From assembly GCA_947095535.1 (NCBI GenBank), contig OX352772.1, positions 96,453,207-96,517,206 on the forward strand: a stretch of 64,000 nucleotides of DNA. The letters run 5' to 3'. Each line of letters opens with the position of its first letter. The stretch's first letter is position 1. The stretch comes from Poecilobothrus nobilitatus. Lineage: Eukaryota; Arthropoda; Insecta; Diptera; Dolichopodidae. The notes beneath the pieces are model-generated. The model saw only the letters and a list, made by a program, of their open reading frames with translations. It was not told where the DNA came from and did no database searches. A program made the translations under genes and the position numbers. Below, in pieces: positions 23,701-31,999 of the stretch.

Positions 23701-24490
23701 AAGCTGATACCAAACTCCACTTAAAACAGAAGTTATCATTATTGTGAATATTAATGCAGGCTTTTTTATCTTCTATGTTTTTTGGTAACTTAATATAACT
23801 AGAAACGCGGATTGGTTCATATTTATTAATATTTATTTCCACGTGTAAAATTCTAATCAACGCCCAGCCACTATCCTTTTCTTGGAAGTCTTCTGCTTGT
23901 TGTTGAATAACTTCTTTAGCATTTTCAAAAAAATCATTAAGATCGTCTGTCTGTGTAATGCTAAACATTCGAGTTTGAAAAGATTTGATTGATATATTTT
24001 ATATATACTCTTTTTCTTTTGGTTTTATATATTCGCCGAAAAGTTCAAGATTTACCTTAATGGCATTGTGCTTTTTTAGTGATTGTCTCAATAATTCAAT
24101 TATATCGGTTTGAGCCTTTTCTAAAAATTGTGATGGGTTTAATATGCCTTCATCATCATTATCTCTAATAAATGTTTCTAGTCTATTTTGAAAACATTCA
24201 TTAATACACCTAACATTAGTTTTAATGACTTCTGCTGCATTTTTCTTATGTTTATTTGTCCGAATGTTGGAGTTCCACAAATTATTTGAGATGGTTGTTT
24301 TGCACTTCTCACAAAATTTTGTATTTTCATAACTTTCTCTGTGGTTTTTTATATAATCTAATAAAATTCTTTTTCTACTAAATGTTTTTTGACATAAATC
24401 ACATTTATGTCTTTTTAGATTATCCGATCTTGTAAAAATTTTTTTACACTCATTACATTCTAATTTCATTTTTTTATTTGCGGAATTCAT
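20753..24490 (-). pseudogene. Polinton protein-primed family-B DNA polymerase, three in-frame stops
   Basis: One reading frame of about 1,245 codons runs from ATG 24490 to the TAA at 20753, broken only by TAA (23999-24001), TAA (23456-23458) and TGA (22322-22324). The N-terminus has C2H2-like zinc-finger pairs. Exonuclease motifs: YADAE near 23160 (Exo I) and HNFSGYD near 22720 (Exo II), with a CHICGK...RDHYHF Cys/His motif between. Polymerase motifs: YEDANNLYGW (A) near 21960, NNAVFGKTMEN (B) near 21535, YTDTDS (C) near 21235. The family replicates linear element DNA from a protein primer. The 22322 stop sits where relatives usually have Trp, consistent with TGG to TGA. No frameshift is needed anywhere. 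Confidence 0.92.
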
Positions 24491-25347
24491 TTTTTTTTTG
24501 TTTGTTTTTATTTATGTAAAACGTTATTATTTTGTAACAAAAATTATTGCTAACTAAAAATGGATTTTAACATAAGATCATATATATATTTTTAAAAACC
24601 ACCACCGGGTAAATACATTTAAAAAGCTCACTAATTTACTTACTGTAACTTATTAATTCCGCAACAATGTTGCATCGTATTAGCATATTAACTGTTTTTT
24701 TTATGTTTTTTTTTTTTTTTTTAGAAAGGCAACCTTACTATTCTAATCATACAAATAAATAAATCTATAAAAAGTTGTTGAGACACTACATCAACTGTCA
24801 CATCCTTGAAAACTATTTAATTTATATTATATTTTTCAAATACTGCAACAATGTTGCATCGTATTAGCATATTAACTTGTTTAGAAAGGCGTGCTCGCAT
24901 TACTATTCTAATCATAAAATAAAATAAATCTATAAAAAAATGGTTTTTGGCACAGCGCAGCTGCAGCAACCTTCATAACTTTTTAATTTATACGATATTT
25001 TTCAAATACGGCAAAATTGTTGTATCGTATTAGAATATCAACTTTAAAAAAAAAAAAAAAAAATCTTTTACAGATTTAATATCAATTAGAGAAACAAAAA
25101 CAAAACAAAACAAAAAATTGCTTAATTGCATAATGAGTTAGTTATTTGGTTATTTTTTTGTTTTTTTTAAAGATAATTTTATGTTTTCAAAAACAAAAAA
25201 AAATACTTGTGATTGTATACTATATAGTAGGGATTTGATATAATATAAAGTTTTTCATATATAAAAACAACAATTTTCCTTTAATATCATTAGAAATTAT
25301 TTACTTTATTAAGTATATACATAACATTACAAAATAAAACAAACAAT
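24491..25347. promoter_or_regulatory. Divergent promoter region with three repeat copies
   Basis: Lies between the minus-strand polymerase and the plus-strand small gene. A GCAACAATGTTGCATCGTAT-type word followed by TAGCATATTAAC recurs at 24661, 24845 and (diverged) 25011, spacing 184 and 166, each within a longer similar unit ending near ATTCTAATCATA...AAATCTATAAAAA. Two of the copies contain a GCAACAATGTTGC palindrome. The region could hold regulatory sites or a replication element; function is inference. Confidence 0.5.
25257..25268 (+). promoter_or_regulatory. TATA box for the gene at 25348
   Basis: CATATATAAAAA about 80 bases upstream of the start codon of the spliced small gene. Confidence 0.45.
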
Positions 25348-25692
25348 ATGGTAAGATATTTGTTTTCTTTTTATTTTTAATTTTCTATTTTCTATTTTTT
25401 TAATATGAAATAGGCTGCCTTTTTAAAAAATTTAATGGAATTGGGAGTGGGTTCAAGTGAAAAATATCAAAATATTGATATGTTACAACAGAATAAAATA
25501 TACGAGGTGATTTCCTGGCGCTTTTTAGAGACGAAAAGAGGTCAAACGGTGGTGCTTTGGGAGGTAGAAGATCCACTAACCAATGAAAAAATTATATTTT
25601 TCATGCCGGACAGGTTTTCAAAAAAAGTAACGAACGAACCAGAATTAGAGGAATTGAATAGAGTTTTATTTCAAATTTTTGGGACGGGATAA
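25348..25692 (+). CDS. Small Polinton protein, spliced right after the start codon
   Basis: ATG at 25348-25350 is followed at once by GTAAGA; the intron 25351-25413 ends in TAG, and exon 2 (25414-25692) continues in frame. An internal ATG at 25435 would give a 85-residue product without splicing; the spliced form has 93 residues. Central residues (YEVISWRFLETKRGQTVVLWEV, then FFMPDRFS) resemble a small domain found beside virus-like transposons in arthropods, with a beta-rich pattern that could be an OB-type nucleic-acid-binding fold. That function is inference from pattern only. It is divergent from the polymerase gene, which would suit an accessory replication role. Intact. Confidence 0.6.
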
Positions 25693-25854
25693 AGACAGAC
25701 GAAATATGGCATTATTTCAATTAATTCCATCGATTGATATCGATTCACAAGAAAAATTTTTGAAATAAATAAACTTTAAGATTACAAATTTAATTTGCTT
25801 TTTTTTTTTTTTTTTTGATTTATTTTGAAAGAAAAGGAAAAATTGTTTTTTTTT

Positions 25855-26150
25855 TTTTCTGATACTTATCAAGGTGCAAAGGTGTCAGAGGTCTGTATTC
25901 ACGACTAGTCTCGGTCTTTGAAGGTCCAAAACTGTCTTTGAAGGTCCGAAAACAGTCTGTGAAGGTCCGAAAACGGTCTGAAAAAAATTTTTTTTTTTCA
26001 GATACTTATTACAGTGCTTAGGCGACCCCTTGGCGCAAAGGCCCGTATTCAAGACTAGTTTCAGTCTTTGCAGGTCCGAAAACAGTCTGTGAAGGTCCGA
26101 AAACGGTCTGTGAAGGTCCGAAAACGGTCTGCGAAGGTCCGTTAATGGCT
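25855..26150. repeat. Iteron-like array of GAAGGTCCGAAAACGGTCTGT units
   Basis: Two blocks (about 25913-25980 and 26062-26148) hold three and four or more copies of a roughly 21-bp unit. The blocks sit in a larger duplication, each preceded by GATACTTAT and an ACGACTAGTCTC- or AAGACTAGTTTC-like word. The composition is less AT-rich than the surroundings. It lies between two co-oriented Polinton genes and resembles protein-binding iterons, but could be a simple satellite expansion. Confidence 0.75.
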
Positions 26151-26212
26151 TTAAAAATTTACTGCTCTTTAGTATAGGTAGGTATCCCCACTTTTGTTTA
26201 TGAAATCAGAGT

Positions 26213-26220
26213 TATAAATA
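26213..26220 (+). promoter_or_regulatory. TATA box for the gene at 26266
   Basis: TATAAATA, 46 bases before the start codon, placing the expected transcription start about 20 bases upstream of the ATG. Confidence 0.5.
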
Positions 26221-26265
26221 AAAGGCTAGGTTATTAGTTTTTTTTTTATTATAATAAAGAACAAA

Positions 26266-26844
26266 ATGAATAGCAGCAACAACAACAACAACAATAACAA
26301 CAACAGCGGCAGCAGTAGCAGCAGTAGCAACAATGGCAATAGGAAAGCTATAGTTGATTTACAATTTGTTATTGGAAATAACAAACAATATTTTTTGAAG
26401 GAATTTTCTTTGATAGCTGATGGTTCTCTAATACCAGTGTTATTTATGTTTAAAGCACCGTATTCATTTGAAGAGTTAAATAGTGATGTTAAATGGCAAA
26501 ATGGGTACAACGAACAGAACATTAATAACTTGGATTGGAATGATGGCTTTATAGAGTATTTAAAAGTTAAAAATGTCTTTGAGGAACATCTAACAACATT
26601 ATTTGATGTTGTTTATGTAAAAGGTCTTAAAAAAAAGCAATTTTTAGACACTTTTATTTCAAATTCAGTAAAAGTTATTAATTTAGATAACAAAATTCCA
26701 TCTCTACAAAAACTAAGGAATTACATCACCATTTGCCCTCACCATCATAATACAGAAAATTTGTTGCAAAGATGTGCTGTAAAAAATTGTATAAACTTGT
26801 ACATGTATTTAATAAACGATAATAATAATAATAATTGGCTTTAA
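26266..26844 (+). CDS. Polinton protein of unknown function, paralogue of the 27935 gene
   Basis: 192 residues, intact, ATG at 26266. Residues 3-24 are an Asn/Ser low-complexity run coded by AAC and AGC repeats. Then comes a globular domain: IVDLQFV, YFLKEFSLIA, a P-x-SFEEL segment, WNDGFIEYL, VVYVKGLKKKQFLDTF and a Cys/His end (CPHHHN...CAVKNC). The order VDLxF, F-x-K-x-L, FD-V-x-x-G-x-x-K-x-x-FL matches the gene at 27935-28315, so the two look like diverged copies. The acidic N-terminal strand and the late Cys/His pair are reminiscent of a nuclease-like fold, but I assign no function. It converges with the next gene, leaving 19 bases between stops. Confidence 0.7.
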   Translation: MNSSNNNNNNNNNSGSSSSSSNNGNRKAIVDLQFVIGNNKQYFLKEFSLIADGSLIPVLFMFKAPYSFEELNSDVKWQNGYNEQNINNLDWNDGFIEYLKVKNVFEEHLTTLFDVVYVKGLKKKQFLDTFISNSVKVINLDNKIPSLQKLRNYITICPHHHNTENLLQRCAVKNCINLYMYLINDNNNNNWL

Positions 26845-26863
26845 AAAATATTTGTTTTATTTA

Positions 26864-27460
26864 TTATTGAAGAATATATTTTTTCAGACATAAACAATGG
26901 TACAAACAGACATAAAATAGTCTAGAATAATTGCACTGAGCTATATGTAAATTCATAGGAATGTTAAAATCTTCTTGCTCCAATTTCAGTTTATTCCTTT
27001 CAATACATCTGTCGAAATACTTGAATACATATTCCCGTACATTTAATTCAGCTCCATTGTTATATGACATCACCGTTTGTATAAAGTCCAACATAAGGCA
27101 AAAGCGGGTATACTCATCTAGTTCCAATGTTAGTTTTTTAGTTTGCTCTGTATGATTGAATTTGAGTGGAAATTTATTTAAATTTAATTTAGGTTGAATG
27201 TTTGTTGTAAAATCTACACAAAAAGCATGGCACTGCAAATAATTCATCTCGCTAATGACTTTACGATGACGTTGGAAAATTATTGTTGCAGCTAAATTTT
27301 CAACATTAAATCCAATTTGTATTTTTATTGTTTGTTTTTTATCCAAATAGTAAATATAGCTTAATAAAAGATTTTTTTGTTGTTGTTCGTCGTTATCATT
27401 ATTGTTGTCGTTGTTTATTTGTTTTTCGACAAATACTTCAGCATTTGATGTTGGCTCCAT
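26864..27460 (-). CDS. Polinton protein of unknown function
   Basis: 198 residues from ATG 27460. An in-frame ATG at 27526 exists, but a TATA box at 27501-27509 lies between the two, so 27460 is the likelier start. Residues about 20-40 are an Asn/Asp/Gln linker. The rest has hydrophobic strands (LLLSYIYYLD, IKIQIGFNV), a QCHAFCVDF stretch, and an alpha-helical C-terminus rich in Leu/Tyr (YSRLFYVCLYHCLCL). No known domain recognised. It sits between the protease and the convergent 26266 gene. Intact. Confidence 0.6.
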   Translation of the reverse strand: MEPTSNAEVFVEKQINNDNNNDNDEQQQKNLLLSYIYYLDKKQTIKIQIGFNVENLAATIIFQRHRKVISEMNYLQCHAFCVDFTTNIQPKLNLNKFPLKFNHTEQTKKLTLELDEYTRFCLMLDFIQTVMSYNNGAELNVREYVFKYFDRCIERNKLKLEQEDFNIPMNLHIAQCNYSRLFYVCLYHCLCLKKYILQ

Positions 27461-27500
27461 GTTTTTTAAACTATGTTTAGTTTTATAGCTTGAAAGTTTT

Positions 27501-27509
27501 GTATTTATA
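27501..27509 (-). promoter_or_regulatory. TATA box for the gene starting at 27460
   Basis: TATAAATAC on the minus strand, 41 bases before the ATG and 5 bases from the protease stop. It decides the start choice for that gene. Confidence 0.5.
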
Positions 27510-27513
27510 GCTT

Positions 27514-27987
27514 TTATCGTATACATTTTTTGAAAATTTTCCGAAACATTAATTGTATTTTTTTATCGTTTTTGGGTGGGGCGGCGGACGACATTGTGTT
27601 GAATAAATTAATAAAATTTTTCATACTTTTGCAGTTACATCGCATCCATAAATATACACAACAATATTGTCCACAGACTGATGTAAGATCACTTTGTAAA
27701 CGCTTATTGTTGAAAACAAAACATTTTGATTGATTTTGTAGAAATTTCACAATCTCATTGTGGAATGGTGGATTTCCAAATGAATTAAAATATTCTGCAC
27801 AACCTTGAACTGGCACGAAAATTGCTAACCAATGTGTTCCTTTTTTAGCAGAAGTGTCAGTATTTATTACTAAAATACCTGGTTTAGAAATCTTTTGTGG
27901 TATTAGATCAAGCGCAAAAACTCCTTTAAATAATTTACGTGTTGCACAATTCCATTTCAGAACTTTCGTTATCTGAAGTGTGTTCAT
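27514..27987 (-). CDS. Adenain-type cysteine protease (capsid maturation)
   Basis: 157 residues from ATG 27987. Catalytic signature of the adenovirus/Polinton protease family (C5-like): His in GTHWLAIFVP, followed 16 residues later by Asn in EYFNSFG (family members use Asp, Asn or Glu), then Gln in LQSDL and nucleophile Cys in SVCGQYC seven residues after the Gln. Those spacings match the family. The role is processing of capsid precursors during virion assembly. The N-terminal 53 bases overlap the end of the upstream gene in another frame. The frame is intact with all catalytic residues present. Confidence 0.9.
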   Translation of the reverse strand: MNTLQITKVLKWNCATRKLFKGVFALDLIPQKISKPGILVINTDTSAKKGTHWLAIFVPVQGCAEYFNSFGNPPFHNEIVKFLQNQSKCFVFNNKRLQSDLTSVCGQYCCVYLWMRCNCKSMKNFINLFNTMSSAAPPKNDKKIQLMFRKIFKKCIR

Positions 27988-28315
27988 TCTTTTGCAAATG
28001 AGAAATATCAATTAGTCGAGTATTTCCACTTATGTATGCTGTTAAAAATTCAGCTTTAAGTTTTCCATTTGTTAACACTATATCGAATTTTTCAAGCAAA
28101 TTTATTATTTGATTAGTTGTTTTTTCATTGTCCATATGTCCAAAAGAATAATTCTTGAGGTTTGTTCTTTTTAAGTCTCTGGTTGGGAATTTATACTTTA
28201 ATTCTTTTACAATAGTTTTACATTTTTCTTTTATTCCAACCACAGCAAGGTTTTTAACAAATATTGTATTGCTGTTGTCCGTACAGAACGATAAATCTAC
28301 TAGAGCGCACGTCAT
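27935..28315 (-). CDS. Polinton protein of unknown function, paralogue of the 26266 gene
   Basis: 126 residues from ATG 28315, supported by a TATA box 33 bases upstream. It shows VDLSF, IFVKNLAVV, YKFPTRDL, LEKFDIVLTNGKLKAEFLTAYI and a LIDISHL end, in the same order as matching segments in the 26266-26844 protein. It is shorter and lacks the Asn/Ser leader and the Cys/His tail. It overlaps the protease gene by 53 bases. Function unknown. A duplicated nucleic-acid-related domain is possible. Confidence 0.65.
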   Translation of the reverse strand: MTCALVDLSFCTDNSNTIFVKNLAVVGIKEKCKTIVKELKYKFPTRDLKRTNLKNYSFGHMDNEKTTNQIINLLEKFDIVLTNGKLKAEFLTAYISGNTRLIDISHLQKNEHTSDNESSEMELCNT

Positions 28316-28347
28316 TTTCAAGTGATTAAAAATGGTTCACTAAACTG

Positions 28348-28356
28348 CCTTTTATA
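28348..28356 (-). promoter_or_regulatory. TATA box overlapping the capsid stop codon
   Basis: TATAAAAGG on the minus strand overlaps the stop codon of the major capsid gene (28352-28354) and lies 33 bases before the next ATG. Confidence 0.6.
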
Positions 28357-29683
28357 TGTTTACGTAGATGTTACGATTTTTATCAATTTCGATACTGGCG
28401 TCGAATTCCGCAAACACAATGCATGTTAATGTTGAAGTTAATGGAGAACTGAGTCTTGCTTCAATCTTTACAACTCCCTGGTTTAATAAACTCTGGCATG
28501 TATCAGTTCCAGAGCCGTCTGGTGATAAATCAAAAGCTAGTATTGTATAACCTTTTGCAAATAGTTCTTTTGAAATTTGATGTCCTCTATCAGAATGATA
28601 TATACCTGTTCCGCTAAATAATGTTAAATATGCACGAGAATTGCAATTGTTATTCGATGTAAAACTTGTTTCAATTGCAGAGTTTGGTGTAGGCACTCCA
28701 TTCACATACAATTGAAATTGTGTGAGATTTTGATGATCGAAATGGTATGGATTTTTTGATCTTTTACCATTAAAATTTTCATTATTAACCATACAAAATA
28801 CAAGAGCTTTTGGTATTTGCCCTATAAATATATTATCCAATGATATGTTGGATGTGTTAGCTGGAATTGTAAATGTTTTGATTTCACTTCTAACATAAAA
28901 ATATTTTGCATTAGCCTTTTCCAAAACAGTATTATGTGCTATTAATATGCTAGGATTAATTGTTAAATGTTTCATGTATAATGTAGCTTCGAGAATTTTT
29001 AAATAACTTTCATCGTTATCGTTAAAGAAAATAAAAAAATCTTGTTTTTCTAATGCCAGAGCAATTCGAATGTCAACGTTACTTAAAAGTAATTTGGAAG
29101 TGTTGAAGAAATCTACATGCAATTTTCCCATTCATTCTACTATTGTAGAATTATTGTACAATTTTTGTCTTGATTTAGAACCAGAATTGCTAAAATCATT
29201 TACATTTGGTTTATCCAATTCCCAACCAGATGCTTCCAAATGTGTTTGACTGGAATCTGTACCATAATTTAGTAAAGTAGTTAAGTATGCTTTATAATGG
29301 TATAAGGAGTCTGAAGGAGTGATGTTTTTTCCATTTAGAGTTACATTACATTGTTTAATTAAAGAGTGTAATAAATTATTTACAATACTGGGCTGCGGGG
29401 CTGCTCTTACATCAGTTCCGGTTCCTACTTTATCATTTGCACTCCAAGCTGATCCATCTTTTTTTAATATTTGAACTTTAAATTTGATGTAGGTTGACGA
29501 TAAGTCTCGATATGTATCTCCATTTCCAAGCGAAACAAATTCAATAGTTGACGGTGATGCCTCTAAAGAAGCTAAAGGATTGTATGTATGTACCTCTTCT
29601 GAACGCAATATACTTGTTTGTACTGGTAATGATGCAAAAAGATCAAGTTCGGATTTCATGCATTTCATATTTATGCATTCCAT
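28352..29683 (-). pseudogene. Major capsid protein (double jelly-roll), one in-frame stop
   Basis: A single frame of 443 codons from ATG 29683, broken only by TGA at 29132-29134, directly followed by ATG. N-terminal half: NPLASLEASPSTIEFVS, YRDLSSTYIKFKVQI and LLHSLIKQCNVTLNGK. C-terminal half: RSEIKTFTIPANTS, GQIPKALVFCMV, FDHQNLTQFQLYVNG and LAFDLSPDGSG. These match Polinton double jelly-roll capsid proteins, which build icosahedral shells. Its ATG is two bases after the stop of the preceding gene. Read-through or restart at the TGA-ATG junction would be needed for any full or split product. Otherwise undamaged. Confidence 0.9.
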
Positions 29684-29685
29684 AT

Positions 29686-30126
29686 TTAATTGAATATATC
29701 AGAGGTTTTAATTTGCTTTTTTCGTCGCTTCGGCTTTAAATGTGTCTTTTTAGAAACTGCTCGTCTTTTTATACCGCTTCGTCTTTTTATGGCTTTTCGT
29801 CTTCCACCATACATTGAATGCAGTTGATTAACTACGGATTTTCGTAGATTTTTCATGCCACCTTTACTTTGATCAATTACAGCTTCTTTTATGTTTGCAC
29901 CAGATGCTATATCACTTAAAATATTTTTACTTGTGTTCACAGCCTCTGTTTTAATTAAGTCCCAACCTGATGTAAAAACCGGCTTTAAGTAACGAATTAA
30001 ACTTCCGAATATATTTCCAAAACCACAACCTCTTTGAATAGCTGGATAAAATTGTAATAAAGGTCCTATATCGTTGATTCCTCCACCTACTTGAGAGGAA
30101 TAATATCTCACGTAAGCTCTTTCCAT
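29686..30126 (-). CDS. Basic virion-type protein (adenovirus core/pX-like pattern)
   Basis: 146 residues, ATG at 30126, intact. N-terminus RAYVRYYSSQVGGGI, a Gly-rich GCGFGNIFGSLIRYLKP segment that would form an amphipathic helix, then a helical middle (NILSDIASGANIKEAV) and a strongly basic tail (residues about 108-140, Lys/Arg-rich). This layout is common in Polintons and related adintoviruses next to the capsid gene. A DNA-condensing or membrane-active minor virion role is likely but inferred. Stop lies two bases before the major capsid start. Confidence 0.75.
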   Translation of the reverse strand: MERAYVRYYSSQVGGGINDIGPLLQFYPAIQRGCGFGNIFGSLIRYLKPVFTSGWDLIKTEAVNTSKNILSDIASGANIKEAVIDQSKGGMKNLRKSVVNQLHSMYGGRRKAIKRRSGIKRRAVSKKTHLKPKRRKKQIKTSDIFN

Positions 30127-30157
30127 GTTTGATATGATATCATATTTGAGTAGTAGT

Positions 30158-30165
30158 ATTTATAT
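30158..30165 (-). promoter_or_regulatory. TATA box for the gene at 30126
   Basis: TATAAATA on the minus strand about 32 bases before the ATG, implying a leader of only a few bases. Confidence 0.45.
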
Positions 30166-30323
30166 TGTCTTCGGGCACTCAATGCTTTATAAAGTGTAAT
30201 ACAATTTTTGTTGGATAGTAACTGGAAACAAAATTTATTCCATCACCGTATTGGTTGCAAATTTTAATCGCTATAGTTTCAAAACAATTTTTTTCTGTAG
30301 GTATTTAATGGACATTTTCAAAT

Positions 30324-30924
30324 TCAATATTTGTAGGTATTCTGCAATTTTCTATTTAATGCACGCACTTTGCTACTTCCAAAAACAGATGATTGAACTA
30401 TATCTGAATAAATCATCACCATTCCATTCAATTCGTCTTTATTATTAGCAACAGCTAATTTGAATAGTTCAGGTAATTTTGTTTTGAAACTTTTTATATT
30501 TTTTTTCTGTTGAAATAGTTCAGTTAATAATGTTTTTACGTTATAGCTATGATTAACTTTTATATAGAAACTATGTTCATCAAAAGTTTGCGATATACGA
30601 ATTAAATCCTTTCGATTAGATTCTGACATTTTTTTAAATACTACATCATCATAATTTTTTGCATTAGTGATATATGTCAAAATTTCATTAAAAAATTCTG
30701 TAAAAACCTGGTTTCGAGTAAATCCTGGATTAGGAGTTATATTTTTAATAAGAATTGTAGGAAATCATTCAGATAAATTTCTGAAAGACCTACTTTCCAG
30801 TTTCCGTTTCTTAAATCAAAGTGAATAGGCAGTTTATTTTCGAATGAAGTTAAGTGTTGTCTGGAAACAGTTTTAAATTGTCATTACTAAACAATGTTAC
30901 GTAGAAATCATCTTGTCTATCCAT
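30324..30924 (-). pseudogene. Minor capsid (penton-type) protein, two frameshifts
   Basis: ATG at 30924 starts with a DDFYVTLFSND segment, the usual opening of Polinton penton proteins (single jelly-roll vertex proteins). The frame breaks near 30850 and again near 30765, and resumes from about 30760 to the TAA at 30324. Conserved-looking pieces are a WKVGLSEI strand in the middle and FSSVFGSSKV-like residues near the end. Total 601 bases, so the net frame is off by one. The lesions lie in the N-terminal third. Confidence 0.8.
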
Positions 30925-30959
30925 CTTTGTTAACTTCTTCTAAAACATAAAATGTTGCA

Positions 30960-31667
30960 CTATTTATATGTTGTCCATTCTGGTGTTGATGAAGTTCTTA
31001 GTTTTGGACTTCTTAGTAAAGGTTTTAGTTTTCGTTTTTTTGTTTCAGGAAACTGTGAAAGTATAGTTGAGGAAATTGAACTACCGGCTGATCTTAGTGT
31101 CTTCTTTTTTTCAGGAGATGGTACAGCAACGGTAATTACATCACCACTTGGTGTTTCAAACATTCGGTAATCAGAGCTTAGAGATGGTCTTTGTATTAGT
31201 TTTTCGTCTTTCAGCATTTCAGTTTGAGCTAATTTTTTAAATGAATTTTCATCATCTAAATCGTAATGTGTTAAATCAATATCCATATCTGAATGCTCTT
31301 TTTTTGGATCATATTCAAACACTTCATCAGGAACTAATGGTACAAAATTAGTCTGTGTTGATGTTGATTTGTATTTGGGCAATTCAGTTTCTGTATATGC
31401 ATTTCGTTTAGAAAAGAATTTTGTTTGAGTGCCTGTATCAAATGTAAGATTATTAGCCTTTTCTGGTAATTTTTTTGCGTGTCTTTTGTTAATTCCATAT
31501 TTTAGGAGATTTTGACGATATAAGTACCATTTTTGCAATGGTTTTAGTTTTTTATCATATAAAACTTTTTTCATTTTTTGATCTAATAAATCCAAGTTTT
31601 TATCATCCTGAAACAATTTACTAAATTTTGAAAATATTTCTGGTGACATAACAATCATTCGGTGCAT
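30960..31667 (-). CDS. Polinton late-type protein of unknown function
   Basis: 235 residues, intact, ATG at 31667. The N-terminal 60 residues are helical and basic (MSPEIFSKFSKLF, KKVLYDKKLKPLQKWYLYRQ), a pattern that recurs in insect Polintons. The middle is acidic (EYDPKKEHSDMDIDLTHYDLDDE). The C-terminus is Ser/Pro/Lys-rich (RKLKPLLRSPKLRTSSTPEW). Possibly a scaffold or minor virion protein; I do not recognise a domain. Its ATG overlaps the stop of the upstream gene by one base (TAATG), suggesting coupled translation. Confidence 0.65.
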   Translation of the reverse strand: MHRMIVMSPEIFSKFSKLFQDDKNLDLLDQKMKKVLYDKKLKPLQKWYLYRQNLLKYGINKRHAKKLPEKANNLTFDTGTQTKFFSKRNAYTETELPKYKSTSTQTNFVPLVPDEVFEYDPKKEHSDMDIDLTHYDLDDENSFKKLAQTEMLKDEKLIQRPSLSSDYRMFETPSGDVITVAVPSPEKKKTLRSAGSSISSTILSQFPETKKRKLKPLLRSPKLRTSSTPEWTTYK

Positions 31668-31999
31668 TATGTTTTACTGAGCAATTTCCCTATTACACCA
31701 GATAATATAGTTCCGATTAAAGTTGGTAAAAACCCACCATGTTGAACTAATATTTTTCTTTTGGCTTTTATACTTTTCTTAGAACAGGCTAGAAATCTTA
31801 ATTGTTTTTTATGTTTTTTTAACTTTGCTTTTTGTGCTGGTGATATTTTATTATTACCATTTAATATATTGATTGCAGTTTCAGCAATAGTTTTTATAAT
31901 ATCGTCATCACAATATTTAAGAATATTTTTACGAAATTTCTTGTTGTTGCACTTTCCTAGTACACGTAATATATGTTGGTTTTTCTTCAATCGTTTCAT
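31667..31999 (-). CDS. Small basic Polinton protein with hydrophobic C-terminus
   Basis: 110 residues from ATG 31999. Lys/Arg-rich throughout (KRLKKNQHILRVLGK, KKHKKQLRFLACSKK), with a CDDDIIKTIAETAINIL helix and a C-terminal GGFLPTLIGTILSGVIGKLL segment that could insert into membranes. The family is frequent in arthropod Polintons and stand-alone genomic copies. A membrane-active or nucleic-acid-bound virion role is inference. Overlaps the ATPase remnant by 71 bases in another frame and the next gene by one base. Intact. Confidence 0.75.
   Translation of the reverse strand: MKRLKKNQHILRVLGKCNNKKFRKNILKYCDDDIIKTIAETAINILNGNNKISPAQKAKLKKHKKQLRFLACSKKSIKAKRKILVQHGGFLPTLIGTILSGVIGKLLSKT

Noticed and set aside
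20753..24490. Four separate polymerase-region genes
   Set aside because: All pieces are in the same reading frame and together give one family-B polymerase with motifs in the right order, so it is one gene with three stops.
26226..26522. Leu-rich minus-strand frame
   Set aside because: It is the antisense of the Asn/Ser codon run in the 26266 gene.
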